Source of the DNA: Poronia punctata
Taxonomy: Eukaryota > Ascomycota > Sordariomycetes > Xylariales > Xylariaceae
Direction of reading: 5' to 3'
NCBI GenBank assembly: GCA_022579005.1
Contig: MU401468.1
Span: 262,642-326,641, forward strand
Length of the DNA stretch: 64,000 nt
The first letter of the stretch is position 1. Every line of letters begins with the position of its first letter. The position numbers and the translations under genes are program-made. A model generated the notes under the pieces. That model was not told the DNA's origin, did not search any database, and saw nothing but the letters and a program-made list of their open reading frames with translations. Below, piece by piece: positions 45,613-56,520 of the stretch.

Positions 45613-46606
45613 ATACCTACCTAGACCTAACACGGACAAGTGGGTATTGGATATATAATGGAGAGGAAGTGAAGGGAAATGACTGGAGGGAGGGTGGTTG
45701 GGGGAATATGAATGTGCTGGTAGCAGTGGAATTGGGAGATGAGTTTGGGAAGGGAAGGGAAGGGAAGGGAAGTGGTCAAGGGTAAGGTCTTTGGTTAAGG
45801 GGGGTTTTATGATATTTTTTACGACGGCCTATTCTCTATTCTCTCCTTAGTGCGATCTATTATATACGATGTGATGAAACCTATCTCATGATAACCCCAT
45901 TGTTTGAGGCGTGTATGTATACCTGGTATGTCATAGGTAGTAACATGAATATAAGTTAGTCAAGGTTTTGTTTTAAGAGTGTTAACCTTTCCTCCTGTGT
46001 GGCCTTGGATTCTATAAGACTAATCTAGTACATATAGGAATAGACCTATTGCTCTCTTAATGCTTATATTAGGTAGGTTAGAATACCTTTAAACTTTTGC
46101 AACAATCCCTGCCGATAGGGTCATAAGTGTGGGGTGTATAAGGTAAGGGGATTAAGTCACAGATCAAAGTGTCCTCCGATTCATACCAAGCAACTCAATC
46201 ATTCCCGGTACAATAGATAGTATAGGTAAACTCAGCATCTACGTGCGTACCTAATGGATTGTTCGTATTTACGTTGACACATTAGCAACTCATTACAAAA
46301 AACTCCGAGTTACACGTACAGGCTACAGTAGTACAGCCTTGGCCGGGCGCTTAGCCCGCTTACAAATATCGCCAAGATCAGAGTCCGTCACATCCGGCAG
46401 CGCTTCGTACTCGGATTCGTAATCAACGTTTAATACATATAAAGCTATAGGTTGAAAATACGGCACCTTTCAGCTATACGGAAGGTAATATATAAAATAA
46501 AAGCTAGACCTCCTTCTTTCCTACTAATACCCTTTCTTTTCCACTTCTACCTACCTTCCCCACTTCCCCTCTTTTCCCAAGGAAAATCCAAACCAAGGCC
46601 TTCACC
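45613..46606. other. Intergenic, no gene seen
   Basis: 994 bp. It contains GGGAA pentamer repeats at about 45749-45771 and a TATA-like TAATATATAAAAT at about 46487-46499, a plausible promoter for the epoxide hydrolase gene. Confidence 0.45.
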
Positions 46607-47674
46607 ATGTCTCAAATCACCGAACACGACGTCTTGTACTCCAACGGACAAAAGAAAATCCACTATTTCGCGACCGGACCCTCGACTGGCCCCCTGATAA
46701 TCTTCATCCACGGCTTCCCCGGCTCGGGAATAACATGGAAAGCCCAACTTTCCGTCTTCTCCTCTCTCGGCTTCCGCGCCATAGCTCCGGATATGCCCGG
46801 GTACGGCGAATCGACGGCGCGTCACGAAATGGATGATTACTCGCAAGAATCGCTAGTCGAGGGGATGAACGCCTTATTATCACATACCAATCGCGACGCC
46901 GCCATCTGGGTAGGTCACGACTGGGGCGCGCCGGTGGTTTCCTCGGTAGCCACGCAATTCCCCGAAAAGGTGCATGCCCTGATCACGCTCTGCGTGCCGT
47001 TTCATTCGATTGAGAGGGGTTGGAAGGGGTTCTTGCCATACGTCAATAGGGAGTTGTACCCGGTGGGGGAGTACGAGTATGGTCAGTGGGATTATATGAA
47101 GAATTGGGAGGAGAATTTCGAAGACACGGTCGCTGTCTTCAATAAAGATATCGCCGGTGTCTTGAAAGGGAGTTTGCAAAAGAATGACAAGGCGCCCGAG
47201 ACGCGCTTCGCGGGGGATTTTGCGAATGTGAGGAAAAAGGGTTGGTTTGGAGGCATGGATGCCCCTCCGCCTGTTTCGGTCATGGGACCGCCGATTCTCC
47301 CCGAGGATGTCTATGATGCCTATGTCAAGGCTGTGGAGAAGCACGGTTTTTGGGCCCCCGCGGCGTATTATATGAATCATGAGAGAAATGAAAAGTATAA
47401 TACTGCGGATAAGTTGCGCGGGGGCAAGTTGGAGGTTCCGGTTTTGTTTGTTCATGCTGCGTGGGATCTTATTTGCGATACCAAGACTTCGAGCTTGCCC
47501 GAGGGGATGAGGAGGGTTTGTACCAATTTGACCGAAGTCACGGTTGAGGCAGGTCATTTTCTGCAGTATGAGAAGCCGGCTGAGACGAATGCTGCATTGT
47601 TGAGGTTTATTGCGCAAGAGGTGCCCACGCGGTGGCCTGGTTATTGGGATTCTGGGTATGTGAAGAAGGAGTAA
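46607..47674 (+). CDS. Epoxide hydrolase-like alpha/beta hydrolase
   Basis: Intronless, 355 aa, with a good start context (CACCATG). The oxyanion-hole motif HGFP is at residues 35-38, the nucleophile Asp105 sits in VGHDWGAP (the signature of soluble epoxide hydrolases), the catalytic His317 is in EAGHFLQYEKP, and the charge-relay acid is Asp287 or Asp291 (AAWDLICD). Tyr254/Tyr255 in PAAYYMNHERN are candidates for the epoxide-polarising lid Tyr. The motif PDMPGYGES follows the expected strand. No signal peptide, so cytosolic or peroxisomal. The family opens epoxides to diols or dehalogenates; a detoxification or secondary-metabolism role is possible but not shown by the context. Confidence 0.92.
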   Translation: MSQITEHDVLYSNGQKKIHYFATGPSTGPLIIFIHGFPGSGITWKAQLSVFSSLGFRAIAPDMPGYGESTARHEMDDYSQESLVEGMNALLSHTNRDAAIWVGHDWGAPVVSSVATQFPEKVHALITLCVPFHSIERGWKGFLPYVNRELYPVGEYEYGQWDYMKNWEENFEDTVAVFNKDIAGVLKGSLQKNDKAPETRFAGDFANVRKKGWFGGMDAPPPVSVMGPPILPEDVYDAYVKAVEKHGFWAPAAYYMNHERNEKYNTADKLRGGKLEVPVLFVHAAWDLICDTKTSSLPEGMRRVCTNLTEVTVEAGHFLQYEKPAETNAALLRFIAQEVPTRWPGYWDSGYVKKE

Positions 47675-49171
47675 GGGAATGAATGGGGAAAGCCAAAAAG
47701 GTTGTCAAATAGTCGGTTGGATAAGCCATGGGTAACTTATTGCATACAGTAGGAAGAACGATGGACGCTTCTGGGGTCCTTGGGGTTTCCGACAGGAAGC
47801 TTGAAACTTACAATTCGGATTCATCATTACAAGCTCAAACCAACTGATCCCGATCCTCTCACTTTCGGATACTTATATGACAGAGAGCGTAAGAGATGAT
47901 CGTTGTGAACCGTAATTACCATGGGTACGAAACCTATAAAAAGCAGGCGTCATTGTTCTTATTAAGGTTGTTGTGTGTTGGAGTGTAATTGTATATGTAG
48001 AAATAATGGAGGGACACAGTGCCCTGACCCGTAAAAAGACCCCTATCATATAGCCCAATCCGTACCTTCCCTCCCACAAGGTCGACTAGAAGGACTCTAC
48101 ATGGAGGCGGGCCAAGACAGTGGGAAGTGGCTTGCGTCTATCTTGAGCGGAGTCATCCATCCCCTCTTGTATCCTACATGAGACGACGGGTTTATTCATC
48201 ATCTCTCTTCTAAGAATAATCAGTCCATTGGCAAAATCTTTCCTTATATATGTACGTTATTTTAGTCAAAGTTTATCACACAGACCCAAAGTGACGATTT
48301 GGTGCAACTCAGACGCCAAAGTGTGTGAATAAAAGAGACGAGTCCCTGTCACACAAATTCTATAGAACAGGTACCGAATCCTAAACATTGCGGATGGTCT
48401 CATTTCGGTCTTTGGTATAAGCCGTTTCCGTTGGCCAAGTGTTACAGATGGTGATCTAGCAACGGGTATCACCCATCACCGCCGAAGTGAGTGCCGGTAC
48501 AACTTGAAACGTTACCTATCCTATATTCTTGATTGTAATGGATCAGAACCGTAAGGGGGCATACAAGAAGGATAAAGTAATCTAAAATGTAATTAAGACG
48601 GGAGACCTGAACTCGTATGCATCTTATCGAAACGGAACTATGAAATTGGCAAGATCGTTGTGGCACAGGCGACGTGATCAAGAGTACGAGTCCCTAAAGC
48701 AGAACCGTACAACCCGAGCTCGCTAGGGGCCTTGTGTTAGGGGAACATAAAGATGTAACGACATCACATGGAGGAAGATATTTTGAAGCATTGTTTTCAG
48801 CTTAGAATACGTTGGGAATAGCCCCCTATAGGGGAAGTTCCAAAGACTTAAAGAGGGGTAGGATATAGGACGTCGCTCAAGTGAATCCATACTGCGGTGT
48901 CACAGATCTTGTCAAGCGGGAAATGGCATGATCGTCCTCCAAGAGATCGCGACATGGCAACTCCGGCCCGGATAATTTGTGTTATATCGGTCGTTTTCGG
49001 TGTTTTGTGCGATGATAATTCCAACAGGACGACTCGGCATAGTACCAAGTCACATGGAATATATATTGTCGATTATAAATACCGCCCAGTCGACGCATAT
49101 CTTTAAGCACATGAATTTCCTCACGTGTTAAGGAACCCGACAACAGTCCATTTATACCCAGAGAAGACAAA
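47675..49171. other. 1.5 kb without a recognisable gene
   Basis: No coding motif, repeat or RNA gene seen. Confidence 0.5.
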
Positions 49172-50038
49172 ATGGGCAACTCATCCTCCGTCCCAAGCAA
49201 CCTACTTACCGCCGCAGGGGGACCACCCCATCATCCTCACCACCCACCTCATCACCATCCCCCTCCTCACCACCCTCCACCTCCTCCACCTCCTCCTCCT
49301 CCTCCACCACCACCACCCCCTTCTTCTATAACCCCCTACGGCGAGCCTTCAACTCCATTCCCAAGAACATTTTCCGTAACGCCCTTTGAAACAAGCGACA
49401 TCTTACCCCTGGCCTCGATACCTTCCCGCACAATAGAACACTGTACTTGGGCGGGAGATTTCCTGGATTCCTCTTGCAGTTCCTATCTCTGGACAGGTCC
49501 TCTCCCAACACCTCTCAATCCAACCGGAGGCTACGAGACGTCTACGACCATCTCCATCACCACATCCACTTCCACATCCACTTCCACATCCACTTCCACA
49601 TCCACTTCCACATCCACTTCCGCTGAGAGGTCCTCCACCGAGTCAAGCTCGGCATATACCTGCGAAGACTTTGCATGCATTGGATCCGTGGCTTCTATAT
49701 ACGGGTACTCGCTTTGCGCAGCCACCGCCACACCAACAACGGATGTCGACACGCTTTTTCCATTCACGTACACATCCACCTCTTCAACATCTACATCATC
49801 CGACTGTGATACTACAACAATAACCTCGGAAGCGAGGTCCAGGTCGAGGACAACAACAACTTTCCCATCTTACACATTCGAGTCGGCCAGCAAGATGACG
49901 AAATGTGATTTCTGGGATGAGTTGTGTACCACTACGCCGACTAGAGCCGAGACTACGTTTGATTTCCCCTTGACTGGGGATACGTTGAGGACTACGGTTC
50001 ATGGCGGGAAGCAGACGCCCGAAGCAGTGATTGAGTGA
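49172..50038 (+). CDS. Low-complexity His/Pro- and Ser/Thr-rich protein with possible N-myristoylation signal
   Basis: Uninterrupted 288-codon frame. The start MGNSSS fits the N-myristoylation consensus (Gly2, Ser6). Residues about 17-50 are a His/Pro region ending in a run of more than 14 Pro. After a mixed region with several Cys (EHCTWAGDFLDSSCSS) comes a (Ser-Thr)n run near 130-150 made by a TCCACT/TCCACA hexamer, then Ser/Thr-rich sequence with CEDFACIG, SDCD and KMTKCDFWDELC. No known domain is recognised. The mirror strand also stays open because of the repeats, so coding status is not certain; evenly spaced Cys motifs outside the repeats support a real gene. If myristoylated it would sit at the cytosolic membrane face. 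Confidence 0.55.
   Translation: MGNSSSVPSNLLTAAGGPPHHPHHPPHHHPPPHHPPPPPPPPPPPPPPPPSSITPYGEPSTPFPRTFSVTPFETSDILPLASIPSRTIEHCTWAGDFLDSSCSSYLWTGPLPTPLNPTGGYETSTTISITTSTSTSTSTSTSTSTSTSTSAERSSTESSSAYTCEDFACIGSVASIYGYSLCAATATPTTDVDTLFPFTYTSTSSTSTSSDCDTTTITSEARSRSRTTTTFPSYTFESASKMTKCDFWDELCTTTPTRAETTFDFPLTGDTLRTTVHGGKQTPEAVIE
49556..49620 (+). repeat. TCCACT/TCCACA hexamer repeat (coding)
   Basis: About ten units encode the Ser-Thr run of the preceding protein. Confidence 0.85.
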
Positions 50039-50413
50039 TTGGAATGGGAGGTGCTGTTTGTGGTGAGAAATGGAATGGATGGATTAAAATCGGGGTTGGG
50101 GGTTGGTAAAGACCGATAAAAATGGCAAGCAAGTTTAGGCTTTTTTAAAAAAAAGATAGTCCTATTTTTCGAAACAGTTTTCCAAAGTAAGCACCACTTA
50201 TCTGTGACTACATTGAAATCAACCTGGCAAGTACGCAGAAACGTCGTGAGGCGCCAAGGAAAGGGGTAAGTCAGCATATCGGCCATTTGACTCAATCAAG
50301 GTGAGTCACCCAATCCCGTCCCAGTACATATACGTACGCAACTTAAGAAGCATCATCTTGCGAAATTCTATACAAAGAAATCTAGCACTGCTACATAATT
50401 CCAGTCGAAAGAA
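50039..50413. other. Short intergenic region
   Basis: 375 bp; nothing recognised. Confidence 0.5.
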
Positions 50414-51100
50414 ATGATGGAGGAGATTATAACCCAGCTCCGACCCCGCATCACGAGGTCAGAAGCGGACCCTCGTCCCATAGTCATTCTGATGTGTGGA
50501 ATGGCAGGTAAGAATAGAACTTACACCTTTAACCTCTCACATGAGAAAGACTATACTCATAAACCGACATCGCCAGGCTCCGGAAAATCAACCCTATCCA
50601 AAGCCCTCATATCCACTCTCCCGCACCTCACCCGCCTCTCCCTCGACAACACCGTAGCAGAAAAACACGGCCTTTACGGGATCAACTACGCCCCCGGCAC
50701 AACTCTATACGACACCTACCTAGACGAAGCATGGGAAGAATGTAAACGTCGACTCGCCACTCTTTTACTCTCCCAAACACAACAACAAGAACAAGAACAA
50801 GAAGAGGAAAAGAAAGATATCGTCTTCGATCGCGCCTTCCCATTCAAACCCGACCGCGACGAAATCAAACTCCTAATCGAAAATCTGGGCGCTAGATGGG
50901 TCTTGATATATTTGCGTCCACCTGATGAAGAGACTTTGTGGAGACGGATATGTGATAGGAGAAAGGAAGGGTTGAATGGGGATTGCGCGTTTGAGATTAC
51001 AAGGGAGATGTTGGAGGGTTGGTATCAGGGGTTTGAGATCCCGGTTGGTGAGGGGGCTGTTGTGGTTGATACTTTGATGGGGACGGTTGGGAATCTATGA
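50414..51100 (+). CDS. P-loop kinase/ATPase (AAA_33-like), 2 exons
   Basis: Exons 50414-50507 and 50577-51100 (69-bp intron, phase 1) give 205 aa. The intron splits the Walker A motif, which is restored as GMAGSGKST at residues 29-37. Further motifs are LSLDN, YAPGTTLYDTYLDEAW, the Walker-B-like DIVFDRAFPF, and the lid region LRPPDEETLWRRICDRRKEG. These fit the AAA_33/zeta-toxin-like group of small kinases often annotated in fungi as ATP/GTP-binding or gluconokinase-like proteins. A Gln/Glu-rich insert (QTQQQEQEQEEEKK) lies near residue 115. Substrate unknown, likely a nucleotide or small metabolite. The second 5S rRNA gene begins 118 bp after the stop. Confidence 0.82.
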   Translation: MMEEIITQLRPRITRSEADPRPIVILMCGMAGKNRTYTFNLSHEKDYTHKPTSPGSGKSTLSKALISTLPHLTRLSLDNTVAEKHGLYGINYAPGTTLYDTYLDEAWEECKRRLATLLLSQTQQQEQEQEEEKKDIVFDRAFPFKPDRDEIKLLIENLGARWVLIYLRPPDEETLWRRICDRRKEGLNGDCAFEITREMLEGWYQGFEIPVGEGAVVVDTLMGTVGNL

Positions 51101-51187
51101 TTTTTTACACGTATTCACATAGTATTTACGAGTAGGGGGGGCTGCTGTTTCGTGGTTGTGTTTCTGTGGTAGCTGAACAACGAGAGG

Positions 51188-51195
51188 TATATATA
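51188..51195 (+). promoter_or_regulatory. TATA-like element of 5S rRNA copy 2
   Basis: TATATATA at -31 to -24 relative to the 5S start, the same distance as in copy 1. Confidence 0.6.
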
Positions 51196-51218
51196 CAAGA
51201 TTTAAAATATGAAATGTC

Positions 51219-51337
51219 ACGTACGACCATAGGATGCAGAGAACGCGGGGTCCCGTCCGCTCCCCCATAGCTAAGCTGCATACCGCCAGATCAGTAGTTG
51301 GGTCGGTGACGACCAGCGAATCCCTGGTGTTGTACGT
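51219..51337 (+). rRNA. 5S ribosomal RNA (copy 2)
   Basis: 119-nt 5S rRNA, starting ACGTACGACCATAGG and ending GTTGTACGT, followed by a T run (51337-51346). It is identical to copy 1 except at eight positions (3, 18, 19, 20, 23, 59, 61, 117). Seven lie in helices I and II and keep base pairing (3-117 A-U to G-C; 18-61 C-G to G-C; 20-59 G-C to A-U; 19-60 U-G to C-G). It stands alone, with no other rRNA gene nearby, as usual for dispersed 5S genes of Pezizomycotina. Confidence 0.96.
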
Positions 51338-51346
51338 TTTTTTTTT

Positions 51347-51966
51347 CTCTCTTTTTCTTTCTTTTCATCTTTGCAAATGTCAATACCCTGTTGCCTGTCT
51401 TCTTGTTCTTTTGGTTTTTTTTTCTTTCGGACCATATTTGTCGAATAAATTGGAAAGCAGGTACTTTTTGATCCTATGAAGCCAAGAATTACTTCTTCTT
51501 GTTTAAGATTCCGTTTCGGGGTAATTCAAAGCGATGTGGAGACAGAAAATGCGGCTGGGGTTAGGGTTAGTATCCATACCTGTACTCGTGGTCTGGGGAA
51601 AGAAGCATCGGTGGCGGAGACGGTGTTTAACCAGGCTCTTGGAATTGGGGTAATTACCTACTTCTTTTATCCTTCCTACAGCGCCAAGGATAGGGAAACT
51701 CAACGGGTCTGCGGAGAAGGTAGCTGGCTGGATCTTCGACAGATAATCAAGACTGCGGAGCCATCAGATACGTACGCGTAATTACCCCAGCACGACAATG
51801 TGGAGGAAAACAGGGGTCCATTAAGCGCCATTCCGCGGGGTAGATTTACCGCGAGATCATTTTCTTGGCGATGATTCCACTATTCTAGGAACAAAACCCC
51901 CCCACGATCCCATAAAAGTTGTACGTGAATGCGGTGAACACACCGAAGATCAAAGAAACAGACAAA
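51347..51966. other. Intergenic, no gene seen
   Basis: 620 bp. A 101-codon open frame (51476-51781) has no recognisable motif and is not called. Confidence 0.45.
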
Positions 51967-53907
51967 ATGTTGTACTCCCGGCTAACCCTACTACTGGCAG
52001 CTGGCACTCGAGCGAAATACATCGTACCGGGCGCAAGATGGCGAGATACAGACGGAAACCTGGTCAATGCCCACGCCGGCAGTGTCCTGGTGGACGACGG
52101 GAAGTTCTGGCTGTTCGGGGAATATAAGACGGAGGGTCAGGTAGAAGGTGGTGGTGTTGCTGTTTATTCTTCTGATGATTTGGCTACGTGGGAATCACAT
52201 GGTATTGCGTTGGGTAGGTAAATGACTCGGTGTGAGGTAGGGATCTATCTGGCTGACGAGACAATATACAGACCCTATTGAAGGTCATCCGTATATATCC
52301 CCCGAGATGATCATTCAACGGCCTAAAGTGGTATACAGTGAGGTGGCACAAAAATATCACGTAAGATCTTAAATCCCTTTGATCTTTGTTTGTACTAATG
52401 TGTCCCAGATGTGGTGGCACGCCGACAACTCAACCTACGGCCTCCTACTCCAAGGTCTCGCCACATCAGACAAAGTCTCCGGACCTTATACCTTTGTGGA
52501 CGCGACCGCGCCTCTGGGAAACTGGAGCCAGGATTTCGGCATGTTTACCGATTACAAAGACGGACGGTCTTATGCGCTGTATTCGAACGGCGATAGTCAG
52601 CAAGGACGCGATGTCTATCTAACCTCGTATAATGAAGAGGTTTCGGCGTTGGATGAGGTGGTGCATAGGTTTGATAAATACGATCTCGAGGCTCCTACCA
52701 TCTTGCAGACTGAGAAGAGTTATTATGCTCTTATGAGTCATAAGACGGGATATCGACCCAACAGTAAGTTATTTCCTCGGCTTAAACGAACGTTTACCGT
52801 GCTGATTTATGGGGATATATAAGACGTCGTTGCGTTCAGGGCCGATAAACTTAGCGGACCTTGGTCTCAGCCGTGGACAGTGGCTCCTTTGAATACTCGG
52901 ACGTTCAACTCCCAGTCTGGCTTTAGCTTGAGAATCAAGGGGAAGAAGAAGACGACGTATTTATATCTTGGTGATCAGGTATGGTTTATTCTAGCTAACA
53001 CCCATTTCTCACTGGATGAATTAAGGAAACTAACAAAAGCCTCCTTAGTGGGACTCAAACTCTTTATGGGAGAGCCGGTATATCTGGCTACCGATCAACA
53101 TTGACGACAAGGAGAAGACTCTTGATATAGAGTGGCATGACGTATATGACCTCGATGTGTAAGGACAGCCCCTACCTTTCAAAAGAGTGAAGTGTCGCAG
53201 GATTTGCGCTAACCGGACATTATATAGAAAATCGGGGGATTGGTCGCCGGTTAAAGGCAAGACTTATTACGGAAAGGACGCGACGACAACGGGAAACGCA
53301 TTCAAACAGGAAGCCGTAAGTCTTGGACTGTAATATTTCTTTATTAACCGTAAGCAATCTGTAGTTGACAAACTGTCCATCGATAGAATTTCGCGAGCCA
53401 CGGCACCATTGTAACAGGGATATACGGAAATGACAGCACCGTCACTTTTCACGACATTGAAGGCACAGGAAAACCTCAATGGGTGTCATTCTATTACCAG
53501 AGTATAAAGCACCCTAATCCACCGAGGTCAAAGAAAAATACTTACAGGACTCGTTACAGATACCGACGATATGGGCTTCGGTGACCAGCGTAAGTGACAT
53601 GCATCCTCTTCCTAATCAAACGAACTAGAACTAACAATAATATTAAAAAGCCGGGGGATCTCCCGACCGCATAGGAGGCGCATGGCAACTCCGAAGAATC
53701 AGCAGCGTCATCGTCAACGACGACGTACAGAATGTCGAAACGTTATTCCAGAGAGATACGCACAAAGGAGTCATCCTCTCCGCGCCATTGCAACTAACAT
53801 TAAAGAATGGAAAGAAGAACACAATCACTGTCGGCGGACTGTCTAATGGGTTTGATTATAAGGGCGCTGATCTCGATAAGATTGTCGTTTATCCACCAGA
53901 GAAGTGA
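51967..53907 (+). CDS. Secreted GH43 (subfamily 24-like) glycosidase with C-terminal CBM35-like module, 9 exons
   Basis: Probable exo-beta-1,3-galactanase-type enzyme acting on arabinogalactan side chains of plant cell walls. Exons: 51967-52213, 52272-52360, 52409-52763, 52824-52978, 53049-53158, 53228-53315, 53387-53501, 53560-53589, 53651-53907, giving 481 aa. A short signal peptide (MLYSRLTLLLAAGTRA) precedes YIVPGARWRDTDGNLVNAHAG. The five-bladed propeller has WLFGEYKTEG, GHPYISPEMIIQRPKV, MWWHADNSTYGLLLQGLA, LGNWSQDFGMFTDYKDG, FDKYDLEAPTILQTEKSYYA and FNSQSGFSL. The CBM35-like module (about 345-481) has GKTYYG, VTGIYGNDSTVTFHDIEG, GGSPDRIGGAWQLR and ITVGGLSNGFDYKGADLDK. Exon 8 is only 30 nt. 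For intron 7 the second acceptor (53559) was chosen because it restores YYQNTDDMGFGDQPGG. All junctions keep phase. Confidence 0.93.
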
Positions 53908-54653
53908 TGAGCGAAGCTAGGGAGTATGTATGTATAGCACTTTTGAACTAGGGCGTCTTTCCCTTATGACGATCGAATTTGTAGGTAGCCTATCATGCTA
54001 ATTACAAATTATTGAAATCCCCATAAGAAGAGGGAGATGAGTCCATACACAGCCATTTCTTTCATTCCAATTGTCAGATACCTCAGGCAGACGCCGAAAG
54101 TCATCGGAGATAACATCGGCGATATTTTGCACATGTACCATCCTAGAGATCAAGGTGGGTAAGATGCAAGACATCGCAACGCCAGTGTAAGACAAACAGG
54201 GGGATATTTACGTATATATCCCGAGTTTCTCCATTATTCTGGTTCTCATTTTTCTCGTATTCCAGTCACACCATCCCCGTCAATCTCTCACCCCCGAGTT
54301 GTAGTGATTGCACCTACTGTTAGTGGGGATCCTACCTTCCATACCCAGGGTGGCACCTACTATACCTAGGGTGGTACCTACCACTATATACATTGATATA
54401 GGAAGGTACTTCACGCAGTAGTACCTACCTATACATACCTATGTACCTATATATTCCGTACAATATGGATGGGAGTATCTCTTCTTTCCTCTCATTCAAT
54501 CAAGCCTAGGTATTCACTCCACCACACGAGTCCCCGAGTCCCCGAGTCCCCGTCAAGTGCCAACCCCTCATCTCATCATAACCACCTACACTACACACTC
54601 ACACATCTCATCACCCTCCTTGCCCAAAAGAAAAGAAACAAGATAAAAGAAAA
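53908..54653. other. Intergenic with short repeats
   Basis: 746 bp. It includes CACCTACTATACC/TACCTACC near-repeats (about 54350-54380) and three CGAGTCCC units at about 54527-54551. No gene seen. Confidence 0.45.
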
Positions 54654-55734
54654 ATGTCTCAACCACTCTGGTTCATCACCGGCGTATCCAACGGCTTCGG
54701 CCACATCCTCACCCTCCGGGCCCTCCGAGCCGGCCACCGCGTGGTCGGCACAGTACGGAGTAAAACCCGCTACCCCGAATCAATCTCCCAGATCGAAGAA
54801 GCCGGGGGTCAGATCATCGAGATGGACATGACCGAATCGCAAGAGAGTATCAAACAGAAGGTGAAGAGTGTCGGCCCGATTGATTATCTGGTGAATAATG
54901 CCGGATATAGTATATTCTGCTGTTTGGAACAGATAACGTAAGTCTTCTCTCTCTCACACCCTCCCATAAAATAGGAAGCGAGAAGTGGGAAAGTGAGTTC
55001 TGGGCTAATGTGAAAAAATGAGGTGGGGGAGGGGGAAAAAAGTGAAAAGGAAATGACCCAACAAATAACAACCAATGTCTTTGGCGCTGTCTACGTGATG
55101 CAAGGAGCTTTGGAAGGAGGTATGAGGGAGAGGAGGTCGGGTCTGATAATTAATATTTCAAGTATTGCTGCCAAAGATCCCTTACCTACCAAGTCAGTCC
55201 CTCCCCCCTCCCCTCCCCCTTGTCCCTTTCCCTAAATTCTTTTTAATCCCCCCTTTTTCTTTCTATTGAAGTAGGAAAAACACAACTAACCTAAAGGGAA
55301 AACACAAAAGCGCATTATACGCCGCCTCCAAAGCCGCCCTAGAAGCAATATCCGAATCCCTGCAAAAAGAAGTCGCCGACCTGGGAGTATCCATCCTGAT
55401 CGTAAACCCGGGATCTTTCCGCACCAATTTCCTCTCGGACATGCAGTTCTCCGCCAATCCCCTTCCGGAAGAGTATAAGTCCGGAGCGGTGGGACAGATG
55501 ATGGGGAAATTCTCGACTTCTCATGGGAAACAACCGGGGGATCCGGAAAAGGCTGTGGAGAGAATCTTTGAGATTGTTAATGGGGGTGAAGGGTTGGCAG
55601 CGGGGTTGAAGGGAAAGGTGAGTAGACTTGTCTTGGGAGAGGATGCGTTTGTTAGGATGAGGGGAACGTATGAGAGGTTGGGGAATGATTTGGAACTGGG
55701 TGAGAGAGTTGCGCTTAGTACTGGGTTTGAATGA
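54654..55734 (+). CDS. Short-chain dehydrogenase/reductase (classical SDR), 3 exons
   Basis: Exons 54654-54937, 55043-55192 and 55311-55734 (introns 105 and 118 bp) give 285 aa. The cofactor motif TGVSNGFG is at residues 9-16, NNAG follows near residue 82, the catalytic Ser135 is in INISSIAAKD, and Tyr148/Lys152 form YAASK. After the active site come VNPGSFRTNFLSD and, near the C-terminus, the nucleotide-family tail. An Arg in VGTVRSK after strand 2 suggests NADP(H). The second donor is GTCAGT and the second intron has a CTAAC branch site. Substrate unknown; cytosolic. It belongs to the fungal oxidoreductase group related to YusZ/Ydl114-like SDRs. Confidence 0.9.
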
Positions 55735-56520
55735 AGAGATAGAGAGGGATAGGGAGGAATAGAGATAGAGAGATGGAGGGATAGAGACAGAGAGGAAGTA
55801 TGTAGATGGGAAATGAAGAACTTGGCGATTATATAAGACTATATGGACGAATATAAGATGAACGTTTTGGTGTTCTAGACTAGACTACAAATTGGTAATC
55901 ACTTGCGTCAAGGTAAGGTTTGGTTATAAGAGAAGTCAAGCTAGACTACTTGTCCCGTGTCCTTTTAAGTTAGGGGTAAGGCCCCTCGACTAGGGGTTAT
56001 TCGATTAGTGTAGATTTCTGGATTCATGCCTTTTTGTTGCCCAGTACATTTCCTAACTCCTTATATTTGCCTGGACCGATATTGAGAAGAGCAGCGGGTA
56101 TGCATAAGTACTTTAGGTACGTATCAATCGTGTTTCACAGTAACCATTAGTTGATAGTAAAACTAGTAAACGCGTGGCGCTCTTCATTTCGTATGGGAGA
56201 CTATTGAATCGTAATACTCTATTTCTCAGGTAGAGGAGCAGTAAGTCATTGAACTCTATGAATTTTGTAGCATAGAATATCAGTGTGCATGAGTAGTATT
56301 TGGTCGGGAAGACAAAATGATTGGTGTACCTAGTGTCTGTATTCCGTCTACCATTGTGCTATGTCATATACCTAATGCCAGACGATCCACAGTATGTCCA
56401 CGCATCTACTGGCACTGTCTACAACAGCCGGAGTACAGACACTACCGCGGATGCAGCATATCTCTGCTATAATACCAAACCAAATACTTTTGGCGCGATA
56501 TTTCCCCCCCATACCCTCTA
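55735..56520. other. Convergent intergenic region
   Basis: 786 bp between the SDR and BTB genes. A GATAGAGAG-rich purine tract runs from about 55736 to 55797. No gene seen. Confidence 0.45.

Noticed and set aside
51476..51781. 101-codon frame before the GH43 gene
   Set aside because: No motif, weak composition, no splice partners.
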